From: a virus
Reading direction: 5' to 3' (one strand)
Virus record (IMG/VR): IMGVR_UViG_3300025870_000040
Coordinates: 1-33,218 of that record
DNA length: 33,218 nt
Shown piece after piece: positions 1 to 8,652 of this stretch (positions within the stretch are counted from its first letter, which is position 1; each line of letters starts with the position of its first letter). The position numbers and the translations under genes were made by a program. Under the pieces are notes generated by a model. The model was given only the letters and a program-made list of their open reading frames with translations. It ran no database searches and was not told the DNA's origin.

Positions 1-220
1 AAAGTTAGAACCGAACATTTATCAAGAAGAAAACTACATCGATAAAGACTTTTATGATCTAGATCAAGTAGAAGAAATGTATAAAGATTACAACATTCTT
101 AATTTATGTAATATGTATGTTGATGGCTTAAACGAAGAAGACGATAATAAACAGAAATTAAAAAATAAATTAAAACAATTGTACACTCAATGTGCATATA
201 ATTACGATATAGAACAATGA
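1..220 (+). CDS. 47: Recombination nuclease subunit, C-terminal fragment (gp47/SbcD-like, partial)
   Basis: An open frame reads from base 2 to a TGA at 218-220 and is cut by the window edge. The visible 72 residues are acidic and lysine-rich (it ends QCAYNYDIEQ) and carry no diagnostic motif. The stop overlaps the ATG of the next gene as ATGA, the usual sign of translational coupling. The next gene is a clear gp46/Rad50-type ATPase. In T4-like phages its partner is the Mre11-type nuclease gp47, which lies directly upstream. The assignment rests on that context rather than on residues seen here. Confidence 0.6.
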   Translation, partial: KLEPNIYQEENYIDKDFYDLDQVEEMYKDYNILNLCNMYVDGLNEEDDNKQKLKNKLKQLYTQCAYNYDIEQ

Positions 221-1887
221 GAATAGATTACGTTGAATTTAGAAATTTCTCATCTTATGGTAATCAAACTCAAAGATTAGAATTTGAAAAAGATGAATCA
301 AAGTTATATTTAACTTTAGGTAAAAATGGCGATGGTAAAACTACTATTGCCAATGCAATTATCTATGCGCTTTATGGTAAAGTAGAAGGTGTTAAGTTAT
401 CAGATTTACCAAATAGAATTAACAAAGAACTTTATGTTAAAATTGGTTTAGAATGTAAATCAATGAAAGTTGAAATAGAAAGAGGTTTAATGCCAAATAA
501 ATTTAGTGTTAAATTAAATGGAGTTGAATTTGATAAAGCAGGTAAAAAATCTGTACAAGACTATTTAGAAGAAGAAGTATTCGGTATTCCATATCATGTA
601 TTTAAAAACATAATTATTTTATCAGTAAATGATTTTAAATCATTTTTAACGATGTCTAATCAAGATAAAAAACAAATTATCGATAAAATGTTTGGTTTCT
701 CTATTCTTAATGATATGCAAAAACAAATCAAAGACGAGAGGAGAGATATTAAATACGACATCGATTCATACGATGCAGAATTAAAACAAATCATAGATTC
801 TATTGGTTCAGTTAAGGGTAAATTAAATACATTACTTGTTGAATCTGCAAGCGCCAATGAATCTAAAATAGAAGAATTAAAATCTCAGCTACTTTCATTA
901 AAAGATGTCGTAACAAATTTAGACGATACTAGAAAATCAAAAGAAGGTGAAATGCATAAGTTCAATTCGCAATATAACGATAAACATTCTGATGCTAAAG
1001 ATATTAAAAGAGAAATAGATTATTTAAAAAAGAAATTGTCTTTGTATGAAAGTGGCCATTGCCCAACATGTGAAACCAAATTAGATACAGAATGGCACGA
1101 TAACCAAAAGTGCGAATTTGAAGAAAATATTAAAACTAATATGGATAGTATTAAATCTCTTAAGGTAGAGATGGATGTCATATCAGAAAAAGTAACTGAT
1201 GCTAGAGACTCTAAGTTAGAATTAGAAAACCAAATTAGAGATAACAAAGTAGTTATGGGACAATTAAAATCTGAATTACTTAAAATAAAAGATACTCCAG
1301 CTGGTTCTGACTTTGATCATATGCGAAATTTAATTCAAGAGTTTGAAGATAAAGAAGCAGAAAAATCTAAGAATGTTGGCGAATTAAATGCTAGCTATAA
1401 TTTTATGGAAACGGTAGAGCAGATTTTAGGAGAAGATGGTGTTAAAAATTTAGCTGTTAAAACTATTTTACCAGGTCTTAATACAAACATAGCAGCCATG
1501 GCTCAAACTATGCACTTGCAATTTCATATAAGATTTGATGAGAAGTTTAATTGTGTTATCAATCACCTAGGTGAAGAAATTAATCCAATGACTTTATCCA
1601 CCGGTGAAAGAAAAAAGGCAGATTTTATTATTATTATCGCAATTATTAAAATATTAAAACTAAGATTTCCACAATTAAATTTGTTATTCTTAGATGAATT
1701 ATTATCTTCAGTCGATCATGACGGTGTATATAATATTCTTAAAATATTAAATCAAGTCATTAAAGAAAATAAAATAAATACGTTTGTGATTAATCATTCA
1801 GTTTTACCTCATGAAATCTTCGATAAAAAGATACAGATTTATCGAGAAAACGGCTTTTCTAAATTTACAATAGAAAACATTGAATAA
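217..1887 (+). CDS. 46: Recombination endonuclease subunit gp46 (SbcC/Rad50-like ATPase)
   Basis: This is the ATPase of the phage Rad50-Mre11-type complex, which with gp47 resects DNA ends for recombination-dependent replication. The order of motifs is complete. Walker A is GKNGDGKTT at residues 35-43. A long coiled coil follows, split by a zinc hook CPTC at 282-285. The signature motif LSTGE starts at about 460, and Walker B LLFLDE is at 489-494. The 556-aa length is close to T4 gp46. The start overlaps the upstream stop as ATGA, supporting this ATG and coupling to the gp47-like gene. The N-terminus MRIDYVEFRNFSSYG is typical of Rad50/SbcC. Identification is firm. Confidence 0.95.
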   Translation: MRIDYVEFRNFSSYGNQTQRLEFEKDESKLYLTLGKNGDGKTTIANAIIYALYGKVEGVKLSDLPNRINKELYVKIGLECKSMKVEIERGLMPNKFSVKLNGVEFDKAGKKSVQDYLEEEVFGIPYHVFKNIIILSVNDFKSFLTMSNQDKKQIIDKMFGFSILNDMQKQIKDERRDIKYDIDSYDAELKQIIDSIGSVKGKLNTLLVESASANESKIEELKSQLLSLKDVVTNLDDTRKSKEGEMHKFNSQYNDKHSDAKDIKREIDYLKKKLSLYESGHCPTCETKLDTEWHDNQKCEFEENIKTNMDSIKSLKVEMDVISEKVTDARDSKLELENQIRDNKVVMGQLKSELLKIKDTPAGSDFDHMRNLIQEFEDKEAEKSKNVGELNASYNFMETVEQILGEDGVKNLAVKTILPGLNTNIAAMAQTMHLQFHIRFDEKFNCVINHLGEEINPMTLSTGERKKADFIIIIAIIKILKLRFPQLNLLFLDELLSSVDHDGVYNILKILNQVIKENKINTFVINHSVLPHEIFDKKIQIYRENGFSKFTIENIE

Positions 1888-1895
1888 CATGATAT

Positions 1896-2735
1896 ATGAA
1901 ATATCAATATAATAAAGATTCTAAATTTATACAAATAGATCCTAGTAAAAATTGGGGAGATATCATATCATATCACGTTATTAAATACTTTTCAAAAAGC
2001 GATAAGATAAAACCTGAACATGTTTTTTGGTTTGATCCAAAAGCCAAACAAGTTTTTAAAAATGGAAAGATTTTGGCGATTGGAAGCATAATGAAATTTA
2101 CTAAACCAAATGATATAGTATGGGGAAGTGGAATTATTGATGGTAGATCAATAGGAGAAAATCCTAAAAAAATATATGCAGTTAGAGGACCTTTGACAAG
2201 AAATAAATTAATTTCTAAAGGAATAAAGGTACCAGAAGTATATGGAGATCCTGCACTATTATTTCCAAAAATATACAATCCAATCAACGTTATAGAAAAA
2301 TCTCATGAATTCGGTATAATTCCGCACTATGCTGATTTTAATGATCCTGAAATTTTAAAATTATTACAAAAATTAGAAAGCGCAGGCGTTAAAATCATAA
2401 ACATCACGTCAGGTGTGTATCATTTCATTGACGAATTATTATCATGCAAAAATATTATTTCGTCTTCTTTACACGGTTTAATCGCTTCTGATGCATATAG
2501 AATACCCAATGTTAGGTGTATTCTTGGAAATAACGTAATAGGTCGTGATTTTAAATATGAAGATTATTATCAGTCTATTGGAAGATCACACAATATGATC
2601 TCTTTAAATAAATACACGAATCTAGATTTAAAAACTCTAAGAGGATTTAACTATAATACTGGACACAATATAGATTTGGATTTATTACTTAAAAGCTCCC
2701 CATGGAATGATCCTGATTGCGAATATTTTAAATGA
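1896..2735 (+). CDS. Polysaccharide pyruvyl transferase-like protein
   Basis: The 279-aa product resembles the polysaccharide pyruvyl transferase family (WcaK/CsaB type), which moves pyruvyl groups from phosphoenolpyruvate to sugars of surface glycans. Visible family features are an N-terminal NWGD element (the family GD loop), AVRGPLTRNKL and VYGDPALLFP in the middle, and SSLHGLIASDAY near the C-terminus, matching the conserved S-x-R/L-H-G-x-I-x-A block. The gene starts 8 nt after gp46 and precedes a virion gene. It is not a core T4 gene, so it is probably acquired. Its substrate cannot be read from the sequence: modifying a host surface glycan or a virion glycan are both possible. Family call fairly sure, role unknown. 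Confidence 0.75.
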   Translation: MKYQYNKDSKFIQIDPSKNWGDIISYHVIKYFSKSDKIKPEHVFWFDPKAKQVFKNGKILAIGSIMKFTKPNDIVWGSGIIDGRSIGENPKKIYAVRGPLTRNKLISKGIKVPEVYGDPALLFPKIYNPINVIEKSHEFGIIPHYADFNDPEILKLLQKLESAGVKIINITSGVYHFIDELLSCKNIISSSLHGLIASDAYRIPNVRCILGNNVIGRDFKYEDYYQSIGRSHNMISLNKYTNLDLKTLRGFNYNTGHNIDLDLLLKSSPWNDPDCEYFK

Positions 2736-2742
2736 TATATAA
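2734..2742 (+). promoter_or_regulatory. Late-promoter-like motif GATATATAA
   Basis: A copy of the recurring 9-mer lies only 3 nt before the ATG of the gp15-like gene. At this spacing a T4-type late start point would fall at or inside the start codon, so this copy may be leaderless or fortuitous. Confidence 0.35.
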
Positions 2743-2745
2743 CTA

Positions 2746-3810
2746 ATGGCGACATACAATTTAAAATTTAATAAAGACGATTCAGTTATTCGACATCTTG
2801 TTGTTGGGTTACTTGCAGACTTGAATAGTAAACTTAGTTTTTGGAGACAAATTTCTAATGATGAAAGATCAATAGTTGATGTACCGTTCTTTTATTCAGT
2901 TACTGGAGATGAGAATTTCATGAAAGATAGTTTCTTATTTTCAAATGTAAACGGACCCGGTTGTGAACCTGACGGTCAATTCGCAGATGGCAATTATGAT
3001 AAAGTACCGAGGGGTATTGTAAATCTAACTTCATTTAATGTTGATCCTTCAAAACTAATTAACAAAAGAAATCTCGGTAATTATTCTATGATAAATGAAC
3101 ACGGCCTCATGGAAGGTTTTGTTGCAGAATTTGAAATGATTCCAGTAGTACTTGGTGTTGATGTTGAAATTTTAGTTTCTAGTCAATTAGATTTATTCAA
3201 AGTAACAGAAGCTATTGTCAAAAAAATGTATAAAGCTAATTTTTATCATGTTGATGCAGGTCACTTAGAAGACGGTACTTATAGAATTAGTTCAGAATAT
3301 ATGATGCCCGATGATTATACACAAGAACGACCAGTAGAATATTCATTCGACGATAAAGAAAATCACAAAGTAACGTTTAGTTTAGAAATAAATTCATTTA
3401 TACCTGCGTTTGATTTTGAAGAAGATATTTACCAGAAATTTACAAGAACGTCGCATGCAGATGGAATCACAGGTAATTATGGAGATCCTAACGGATTCTT
3501 AGATCCAACTGTACCTCCATTTGAATATTACGATTGTGATACAAATTCAAAGTGGACTTCTGATGGAAATAAATGGACTCTAGTAGCAACAGACATTGAC
3601 TGTTCAGCGTTGAATTTAGGCAATCAATTGACTACTGAAACACAATTAAAAAGAGTTAGTCGAAGAAAAAAACAATCTAACAGAATGTTTACTATAGGTA
3701 ATAGTGGATTAAATGAAAGGGGATTTAAAGATCTAGAAAATCAAAAAAACAACTCTATGTTGGGTGACAAATATGACGTAGATGGTACTGAGTTGCCATT
3801 CGATCAATAA
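2746..3810 (+). CDS. 15: Tail completion / sheath stabiliser protein (gp15-like)
   Basis: The 354-aa product shows a diverged T4 gp15 pattern. The N-terminal DDSVIRHLVVGLLADLN segment corresponds to the first helix of gp15, and it is followed by VDVPFFYSVTGDENFM, like the VPIAYGPKE block. The centre has an EGFVAEFEMIPVVLGVDVEILVSS strand region followed by a helix (LFKVTEAIVKKM). gp15 caps the tail tube and sheath and joins the tail to the head. The roughly 100 C-terminal residues are extra relative to T4 and include a lysine/arginine-rich stretch (KRVSRRKKQSNR). Likely a virion protein by context; the gp15 name is by pattern only. Confidence 0.5.
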   Translation: MATYNLKFNKDDSVIRHLVVGLLADLNSKLSFWRQISNDERSIVDVPFFYSVTGDENFMKDSFLFSNVNGPGCEPDGQFADGNYDKVPRGIVNLTSFNVDPSKLINKRNLGNYSMINEHGLMEGFVAEFEMIPVVLGVDVEILVSSQLDLFKVTEAIVKKMYKANFYHVDAGHLEDGTYRISSEYMMPDDYTQERPVEYSFDDKENHKVTFSLEINSFIPAFDFEEDIYQKFTRTSHADGITGNYGDPNGFLDPTVPPFEYYDCDTNSKWTSDGNKWTLVATDIDCSALNLGNQLTTETQLKRVSRRKKQSNRMFTIGNSGLNERGFKDLENQKNNSMLGDKYDVDGTELPFDQ

Positions 3811-3816
3811 AATAAA

Positions 3817-3825
3817 GATATATAA
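3817..3825 (+). promoter_or_regulatory. Late-promoter-like motif GATATATAA
   Basis: Copy of the recurring 9-mer, ending 21 nt before the ATG at 3847, in the short gap after the gp15-like gene. Confidence 0.55.
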
Positions 3826-3846
3826 TTAAAATCAAAGACCAAAAAA

Positions 3847-5034
3847 ATGGGAAAATTAAATAAAGCAATTTTATCTCCAGTACTTGAAGATCAAGGCACT
3901 ACAATATTTAGTGTTGCTGGACATAACTTTAAAATGACAGGAGAAAACATAGAATTAACTAAAGAAGTTAATCCTACATTTAACTCGCTTGTTGAAGCTA
4001 CAAACATGTTTTCATTTGAAGAAAACTCAATTTCTTTTTATTATGATTACAATAATAAAACTAAAGTATTTAAAGTAGAAGAAGCTGCATTAGAATCTTT
4101 TAATACTCTTATTGAATTAGAAGGTAAAATTAAATTCTTAAAAGAATCTAAAAAAACAGTTTCACTTAATTCAGAAACCAAATTTACAGTATCTACGGTT
4201 GAAGAAGAATTAACTTTATTAGAATCTGAATTAAAGAAGATTAAAAAATCTTCAATAGCTATAAAATTTACATACAACATCAAAGAGAATAAATATTTTG
4301 CTAATAACATCGAAATGTTAATTAATCAAGGTTTACCTTTATCAGAAAGCGTTTTTAGTTCAGGTTATATCAGATACGAAGACAAAGCCATATTTAATTT
4401 ATTTGAATTAGCTACATTAAATGCAAGTTTATATAAAAAATTAGATTTCGTTACTGAAACTAGAGATAACAATATTGTTTCCGTGGCAATGAGGTCTGGT
4501 AATAATACATTTGTATTTGATTTAAACGAATCTACTAAAATTTCAGCGTTTAAAAAACTATTAGCAGATGAAGCTATAGAATACGTTGCTGAAAAAACAG
4601 GAGAAGATATTACATTCATGGTAGAAGATATATTAGAATCTTTCAAATCTAAAAGAGAAGAAAAAACAAAGAAACTATCATTAATGCAAGAAATGATATT
4701 TTTCTTAAAAGATCAGAAAGGCCGCTTAGCTGAAGCCAATAGAAATTTACCAGATATTAAAGCTGCAGATAATTTACTTAATACTGAAATTAAAAGAATT
4801 TCTGAAGAAATTGAAGATTTAAATAATGAAAGTTCACTTGGGCTTTCTGACGGTTATTTAGATGCTACTATTTCTAGAGCAGCAGAAGGTTTAAAAGAAG
4901 GTGATTCAATTAAAGTAGACGCAGTAGAATACACGGCAGCTGGAAAAGATGACACATTAACTGTTTTTGCAAATGACGAACCGCTTAGAATTGAAAAATT
5001 TAGAATAGAATTAGCTGCGGGTACAGGAATATAA
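3847..5034 (+). CDS. Unknown protein with C-terminal coiled coil, probably late-expressed
   Basis: I do not recognise this 395-aa product. It is rich in K, E, L and S. Heptad-like stretches lie at about residues 80-145 and 260-330 (for example SKREEKTKKLSLMQEMIF and LNTEIKRISEEIEDL). The last 60 residues look like a small beta-rich domain (GDSIKVDAVEYTAAGKDD). There is no signal peptide or membrane segment. It has its own upstream GATATATAA and ends at a strong terminator, so it is probably transcribed late together with virion genes. A structural or head/tail accessory role is likely by context but not shown. Confidence 0.8.
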   Translation: MGKLNKAILSPVLEDQGTTIFSVAGHNFKMTGENIELTKEVNPTFNSLVEATNMFSFEENSISFYYDYNNKTKVFKVEEAALESFNTLIELEGKIKFLKESKKTVSLNSETKFTVSTVEEELTLLESELKKIKKSSIAIKFTYNIKENKYFANNIEMLINQGLPLSESVFSSGYIRYEDKAIFNLFELATLNASLYKKLDFVTETRDNNIVSVAMRSGNNTFVFDLNESTKISAFKKLLADEAIEYVAEKTGEDITFMVEDILESFKSKREEKTKKLSLMQEMIFFLKDQKGRLAEANRNLPDIKAADNLLNTEIKRISEEIEDLNNESSLGLSDGYLDATISRAAEGLKEGDSIKVDAVEYTAAGKDDTLTVFANDEPLRIEKFRIELAAGTGI

Positions 5035-5041
5035 ATACTTT

Positions 5042-5067
5042 TTGGTAATTATTAACAATATTACCAA
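5042..5067. repeat. 8-bp inverted repeat TTGGTAAT/ATTACCAA
   Basis: A perfect 8-bp inverted repeat with a 10-nt loop lies just after the stop of the 395-aa gene and 19 nt before the strong terminator. No T-run follows. It may protect the mRNA 3' end or be chance in AT-rich DNA. Confidence 0.4.
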
Positions 5068-5086
5068 CAATAAACTTTAAACTAGA

Positions 5087-5116
5087 GCTCGTTTGGAAAC
5101 AAACGGGCTTTTTTTT
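5087..5116 (+). terminator. Rho-independent terminator with GAAA tetraloop
   Basis: GCTCGTTTG and CAAACGGGC form a 9-bp stem (one G-T wobble) around a GAAA tetraloop and are followed by eight T residues. It closes the transcript carrying the 395-aa gene and separates it from the sigma factor gene. Confidence 0.9.
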
Positions 5117-5121
5117 GTATA

Positions 5122-5143
5122 ACTATAAATAAAACTATATAAC
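5122..5143 (+). promoter_or_regulatory. T4-late-type TATAAATA box before the sigma factor gene
   Basis: TATAAATA, the exact T4 late consensus, lies between the terminator and the GTG start at 5144. A second box-like CTATATAAC directly abuts the start. The position right after a terminator makes a promoter here necessary; which of the two is used is not decided by sequence. Confidence 0.45.
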
Positions 5144-5524
5144 GTGCCCAGAAAAAAGAACTATTTAAATAATAAAGATTTATACAATGCGATTGTAGAA
5201 TCTAAGCAAGACGATAAGTTAACACCAACAGCAGAAAAAATGCTAGTTCTTTTAGCTGAAAGAACAATTAGAAAATTAACATATGTAAGCGAAGACGATA
5301 GAAACGATTGTTTACAATTTGCTTTATTAGACTTATTAAAATATTGGCGTAACTTTAACCCTAAATATACCAATGCATTTGCATATTTTACAGAAATAGC
5401 AAAAAGAGGATATGCTAAAGGTTGGAATAAAATTCATCCCCAAAAATATAAAAACACGATGTCTATAGATAGAATTACTACAGGAAAAGGTGGTGATGAT
5501 GGCAATGGCATGTTCAATATTTAA
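5144..5524 (+). CDS. 55: Late-transcription sigma factor (gp55-like)
   Basis: The 126-aa product resembles T4 gp55, the small sigma-family factor that directs host RNA polymerase to late promoters and contacts the sliding clamp. The N-terminal NYLNNKDLYNAI matches the YVNNKELLQAI region of T4 gp55. The centre, DCLQFALLDLLKYWRNFNP followed by NAFAYFTEIAKRGYAK, looks like sigma region 2 (T4 has NPHAYITQACFNAF). It is shorter than T4 gp55 (about 185 aa). The C-terminus GMFNI is hydrophobic and could serve as the clamp-binding tail. The start is GTG at 5144, preferred because the T4-like N-terminal motif begins within a few residues. It is followed directly by gp4 with no gap. Confidence 0.8.
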   Translation: MPRKKNYLNNKDLYNAIVESKQDDKLTPTAEKMLVLLAERTIRKLTYVSEDDRNDCLQFALLDLLKYWRNFNPKYTNAFAYFTEIAKRGYAKGWNKIHPQKYKNTMSIDRITTGKGGDDGNGMFNI

Positions 5525-5998
5525 ATGTCAATAAAAAACTTAAAACCCACAGGAAATTCAGGATTTGTTCAAGGATATTTCAACCCAACTAATCCTGATA
5601 AATATATTGGTCCATCTCCGATCATATACAGATCCTCGTGGGAACGTAAGTTTATGATAATGTGTGACACTAAAGATAGTGTTGTAAAATGGTCCAGTGA
5701 GCCAGTAGAAATTAAATATATATGGTCAGCTGACAAAAGGGAACATAAATATTATCCTGATTTCTATATGAAAACAAAAACGGATGAAGGATTTGAAGAA
5801 TTTTTAATAGAAGTAAAACCAGAGGCACAAATTAAAAAACCACAGCCTCCTAAAAAAAGAAGTCAAAAGGCACTAAAATCATATAAATTTTTAGCTGAAC
5901 AATTTATTAAAAACCGAGATAAGTATGCATACGCGAAAGCTTGGGCAGAAAATAGAGGTTGGAGATTTGTTGTTTTAACAGAAAAGACACTTAAGTAA
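5525..5998 (+). CDS. 4: Head completion nuclease-like protein gp4
   Basis: The 157-aa product is a clear T4 gp4/gp50-type head completion protein with a TnsA/restriction-endonuclease-like fold. It has GYFNPTNPDKYIG followed by IIYRSSWERKFM (E40), HKYYPDFY (D79) and FLIEVKPEA (E96, K98), a complete E...D...ExK catalytic set. gp4 acts on the head after packaging, before tail joining. Its ATG follows the gp55-like stop with no gap, and its stop overlaps the next start as TAATG, so the three genes form one translational unit. Confidence 0.92.
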   Translation: MSIKNLKPTGNSGFVQGYFNPTNPDKYIGPSPIIYRSSWERKFMIMCDTKDSVVKWSSEPVEIKYIWSADKREHKYYPDFYMKTKTDEGFEEFLIEVKPEAQIKKPQPPKKRSQKALKSYKFLAEQFIKNRDKYAYAKAWAENRGWRFVVLTEKTLK

Positions 5999-6603
5999 TG
6001 GGTCAAATTAAAAAAGACATAAAGAAATTATCTAAGGAAGCTGGTGGAAAACTACGCGCTAGAAAAAAGGCTGAAGATTGGTTTTTTAAATCTTCTAAAT
6101 CTATTAGAGAAAATTCAGTTTCAAATCATATACGTCCATTTAAAACAGGCATGATACATGTATTTAGGTATGATAAGCCTAAGCATATGGAAAAATTACC
6201 TTGGTGGGATTCTAATCCTGTAGTACTTGCATTAGATCCAACTGAAGCGGGTAATGATTTAGGAATTAATTTAAATTTACTTCCAGTTGCAATCAAAGAA
6301 AACATGTTAGATATGATCTATGATACAATGGAAGGTGAAATAAAATCACAAATTAAAGGTAAAAGCAGTAATAACGCTAAAAATCAAGGGCAAATAAAAT
6401 TCACATACGAAGGTGCTAAAAAATATTTAGAGAGATTTGGATTAGATTTTGCAATTAGACAATATATACCTCAACTTAAAAAAAATCAAAAAATAGTGTC
6501 TTATGAACATTGGGCAGAAATAGTTCTTTGTGATTTTATTGATTTAAATGGAACGACTATTGGTAAGATAAAATATGCCTTTAGAAACCACCTTAAAAAA
6601 TAA
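5998..6603 (+). CDS. Probable DNA-end protector-like virion protein (gp2-like family)
   Basis: The 201-aa basic protein carries MIHVFRYDKPKHMEKLPWWDSNPVV followed, after a short gap, by DLGINLNLLP. This resembles a family in T4-like cyanophages with the pattern YDPK-x-K-x-LPYYD-x-FPLV followed by GLNLHYLP, which I recall being annotated as DNA end protector (gp2). gp2 protects the packaged DNA ends from RecBCD-type nucleases in T4. In T4 gene 2 lies close to gene 4, and here the gene overlaps gp4 by one base. Family membership is moderately sure; the gp2 function is by recalled annotation and context. T4 gp53 was considered because of its size and position but does not fit. Confidence 0.5.
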   Translation: MGQIKKDIKKLSKEAGGKLRARKKAEDWFFKSSKSIRENSVSNHIRPFKTGMIHVFRYDKPKHMEKLPWWDSNPVVLALDPTEAGNDLGINLNLLPVAIKENMLDMIYDTMEGEIKSQIKGKSSNNAKNQGQIKFTYEGAKKYLERFGLDFAIRQYIPQLKKNQKIVSYEHWAEIVLCDFIDLNGTTIGKIKYAFRNHLKK

Positions 6604-6612
6604 GATATATAA
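6604..6612 (+). promoter_or_regulatory. Late-promoter-like motif GATATATAA
   Basis: Copy of the recurring 9-mer at the end of the gp2-like gene, ending 24 nt before the portal ATG. Confidence 0.6.
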
Positions 6613-6636
6613 AAAAGAACATAATAATAAAACAAT

Positions 6637-8229
6637 ATGGCAGGATTCACCGACAGAAACGGACCGTTAAGTAATAGTTCAAACCCGTTTAGCCTTTCAA
6701 ACTCATTGAAAACGCTATCAAGTTTTGGTATGCGCTATGATGATTTAGTACTTAGACAATCTCAGGCGATTGGACCAATGGAAGCAGAGATCGGATATGG
6801 TCAAATGAATCCATACGGTGTCGATAACGATGACATTTATGGAGCATTTGCTGCAATGTCAATGACAGATACCAATCTTAAGAAAAATATTCCATTTTTT
6901 GATCAAGATTATCAAGCAAAAAGAGACGAATTAAGAAGTTTTTCTTTAAATGACGAAGTAGAAGACATTCTTGACATTTTATGTGACGAGACTGTAGTAT
7001 ATGACGATAAGAATTTTTTCTGTCAACCTGAAATATTAGGACTAGATGTTTCATCAGATGTTGAAAAAGATCTTAATAAATATTTTAGACAAATATATCA
7101 TTATTTTGGATTTAATTCTGATCAATCTGCGTGGTATTATTTTAGAAAATTCTTAATAGATGGTTATTTAACTTTCGAAATAATTTATTCCCCAGACCAA
7201 AAAGAAGTAATAGGATTTAAAGAACTTGATCCTGTTACATTAATACCAGGATATAATCACGAGGACGGTAAGAAAGTTTGGGTACAATATAAAGATGATC
7301 CGGTTAAAGAAAGAAAATTATACGATTCACAAGTAATATACTTATCTTATTCATCAATAACTACTGCATCTAGAGTTTCATATATTGAAAGATTAACTAG
7401 ATCGTTTAATTTGCTTAGAATTATGGAACACACCAGAGTAATCTGGGCAGTGACTAACGCTTCATTTAGAATGAAGTTTATTATTCCAGTCGGTGGTAAA
7501 TCTAAAACAAGGGCTAAACAATCACTTGCTCAATTAATGAATTCATACAAAGAGACTGTAGATTTTGATTGGGAATCGGCAACATTAGCAACAGATGGTA
7601 AACCAATGCTACAGTTTAGCAAAGAATATTGGTTACCTTCTAAAGATGGAGAAACGCCAGAAATTGAAACGCTAGGTGGTGAAGGACCAGATCTTTCAGA
7701 TACAGAAGCACTTAAATACTTCTCAGATAAATTAAAACACGTTTCAAAAATTCCATACTCAAGATTCTTATATGAAGATGGTGGTGGTGATTTCAACTTA
7801 GCGGCTGATGGTATGATTAGAGACGAGATCAAGTTTGGTAAATTTATTAAGCGTTTAAGATCTGTGTTCCAGGAAATTATGGTTAAACCATTATACATTC
7901 AAATGTGTTTAAAATATCCTGAATTTACAAACGATCCTCAATTCAAAACACAGGTTGCATTAAGATTCAATGAAGAAAACGTATTCGCTGAATTAAAAAC
8001 AATGGAAATCATGGAACGTAGATTAGACTTTATTGGATCAATGAGAGACAGTTTAATGACTACAAATCAAGAAACGATGGAAGAAGAATATTACTTCGAT
8101 CAAGAGTATTTAGTTAAGAAATATCTTAAACTTACTGATGATGAAATTAGAGCAAATAATGCTGCTAAATCTAAACAAGCAAAAGATGATGCTGAAGCTC
8201 CAGAGCCCGAAGATCCATTCGCAATGTAA
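6637..8229 (+). CDS. 20: Portal protein gp20
   Basis: The 530-aa product matches T4 gp20, the dodecameric portal through which DNA is packaged and to which the neck is attached. Recognisable elements are DEVEDILDILCDETVV, the ELDPVTLIPGY and VIYLSYSS strands, and the SYIERLTRSFNLLRIMEHTRVIWAV helix typical of gp20, followed by AKQSLAQLMNSYK. The length is close to T4 gp20 (524 aa). No Shine-Dalgarno is visible; the start follows an A-rich leader. It opens the head module. Confidence 0.96.
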   Translation: MAGFTDRNGPLSNSSNPFSLSNSLKTLSSFGMRYDDLVLRQSQAIGPMEAEIGYGQMNPYGVDNDDIYGAFAAMSMTDTNLKKNIPFFDQDYQAKRDELRSFSLNDEVEDILDILCDETVVYDDKNFFCQPEILGLDVSSDVEKDLNKYFRQIYHYFGFNSDQSAWYYFRKFLIDGYLTFEIIYSPDQKEVIGFKELDPVTLIPGYNHEDGKKVWVQYKDDPVKERKLYDSQVIYLSYSSITTASRVSYIERLTRSFNLLRIMEHTRVIWAVTNASFRMKFIIPVGGKSKTRAKQSLAQLMNSYKETVDFDWESATLATDGKPMLQFSKEYWLPSKDGETPEIETLGGEGPDLSDTEALKYFSDKLKHVSKIPYSRFLYEDGGGDFNLAADGMIRDEIKFGKFIKRLRSVFQEIMVKPLYIQMCLKYPEFTNDPQFKTQVALRFNEENVFAELKTMEIMERRLDFIGSMRDSLMTTNQETMEEEYYFDQEYLVKKYLKLTDDEIRANNAAKSKQAKDDAEAPEPEDPFAM

Positions 8230-8258
8230 TATCAGAACAAAACAATAATATATAGATT

Positions 8259-8597
8259 ATGAAAATTTTTAAAACATTTACAGACTTTATTTCGGAAGAA
8301 GCTTTATCAGCTGGTGAAGAATCTAAAGTCTATATAGACGATCAAAAATTAGATTCAGGTCCAGAAATTAAAGCTGCAGAAATCTTAGGAGCAATTACAT
8401 CATCAAAAACTGAAGATGGATTCAAGGACTATTTCTATAAAGAATATGGAGAAGCCGCGTTTGCAGAAGGAGAAATGGATATTTTAGTTGGCTACTATTT
8501 AGACACTGAAGCTGAAGCTGCACAAGCTGAAAAAGACGCTGAAAAAGAAGAAGAAGAAGCTGAAGAAGCTGGTGATGATCCGCTTGCAGATTTGTAA
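8259..8597 (+). CDS. 67: Acidic prohead core protein (gp67-like by position)
   Basis: This 112-aa acidic protein lies between portal and protease, where T4 has genes 67 and 68 for prohead core proteins. The C-terminal third is an E/A/D run (residues about 85-112), like the acidic tail of T4 gp67. The N-terminus MKIFKTFTDFISE resembles the capsid-targeting peptide of T4 internal head proteins, and ISE at 11-13 fits the T4 prohead protease consensus [LI]xE. It is therefore probably built into the prohead core and cut during maturation. The position is strong evidence; sequence similarity to gp67 beyond composition is weak. Confidence 0.55.
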   Translation: MKIFKTFTDFISEEALSAGEESKVYIDDQKLDSGPEIKAAEILGAITSSKTEDGFKDYFYKEYGEAAFAEGEMDILVGYYLDTEAEAAQAEKDAEKEEEEAEEAGDDPLADL

Positions 8598-8621
8598 TAA
8601 GATATTTCAATAATAAAATAG

Positions 8622-8630
8622 GATATATAT
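8622..8630 (+). promoter_or_regulatory. Late-promoter-like motif GATATATAT
   Basis: A one-base variant of the recurring 9-mer, ending 22 nt before the ATG of the protease-scaffold gene. Confidence 0.55.
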
Positions 8631-8652
8631 TAAAAATAGAAAAACTATCAAT

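Noticed and set aside
5998-6603. T4 gp53 baseplate wedge assignment, suggested by size and by position after gp4
   Set aside because: The sequence does not show gp53 features and instead fits the YDxxxxxxLPxxD ... GxNLxxLP family.
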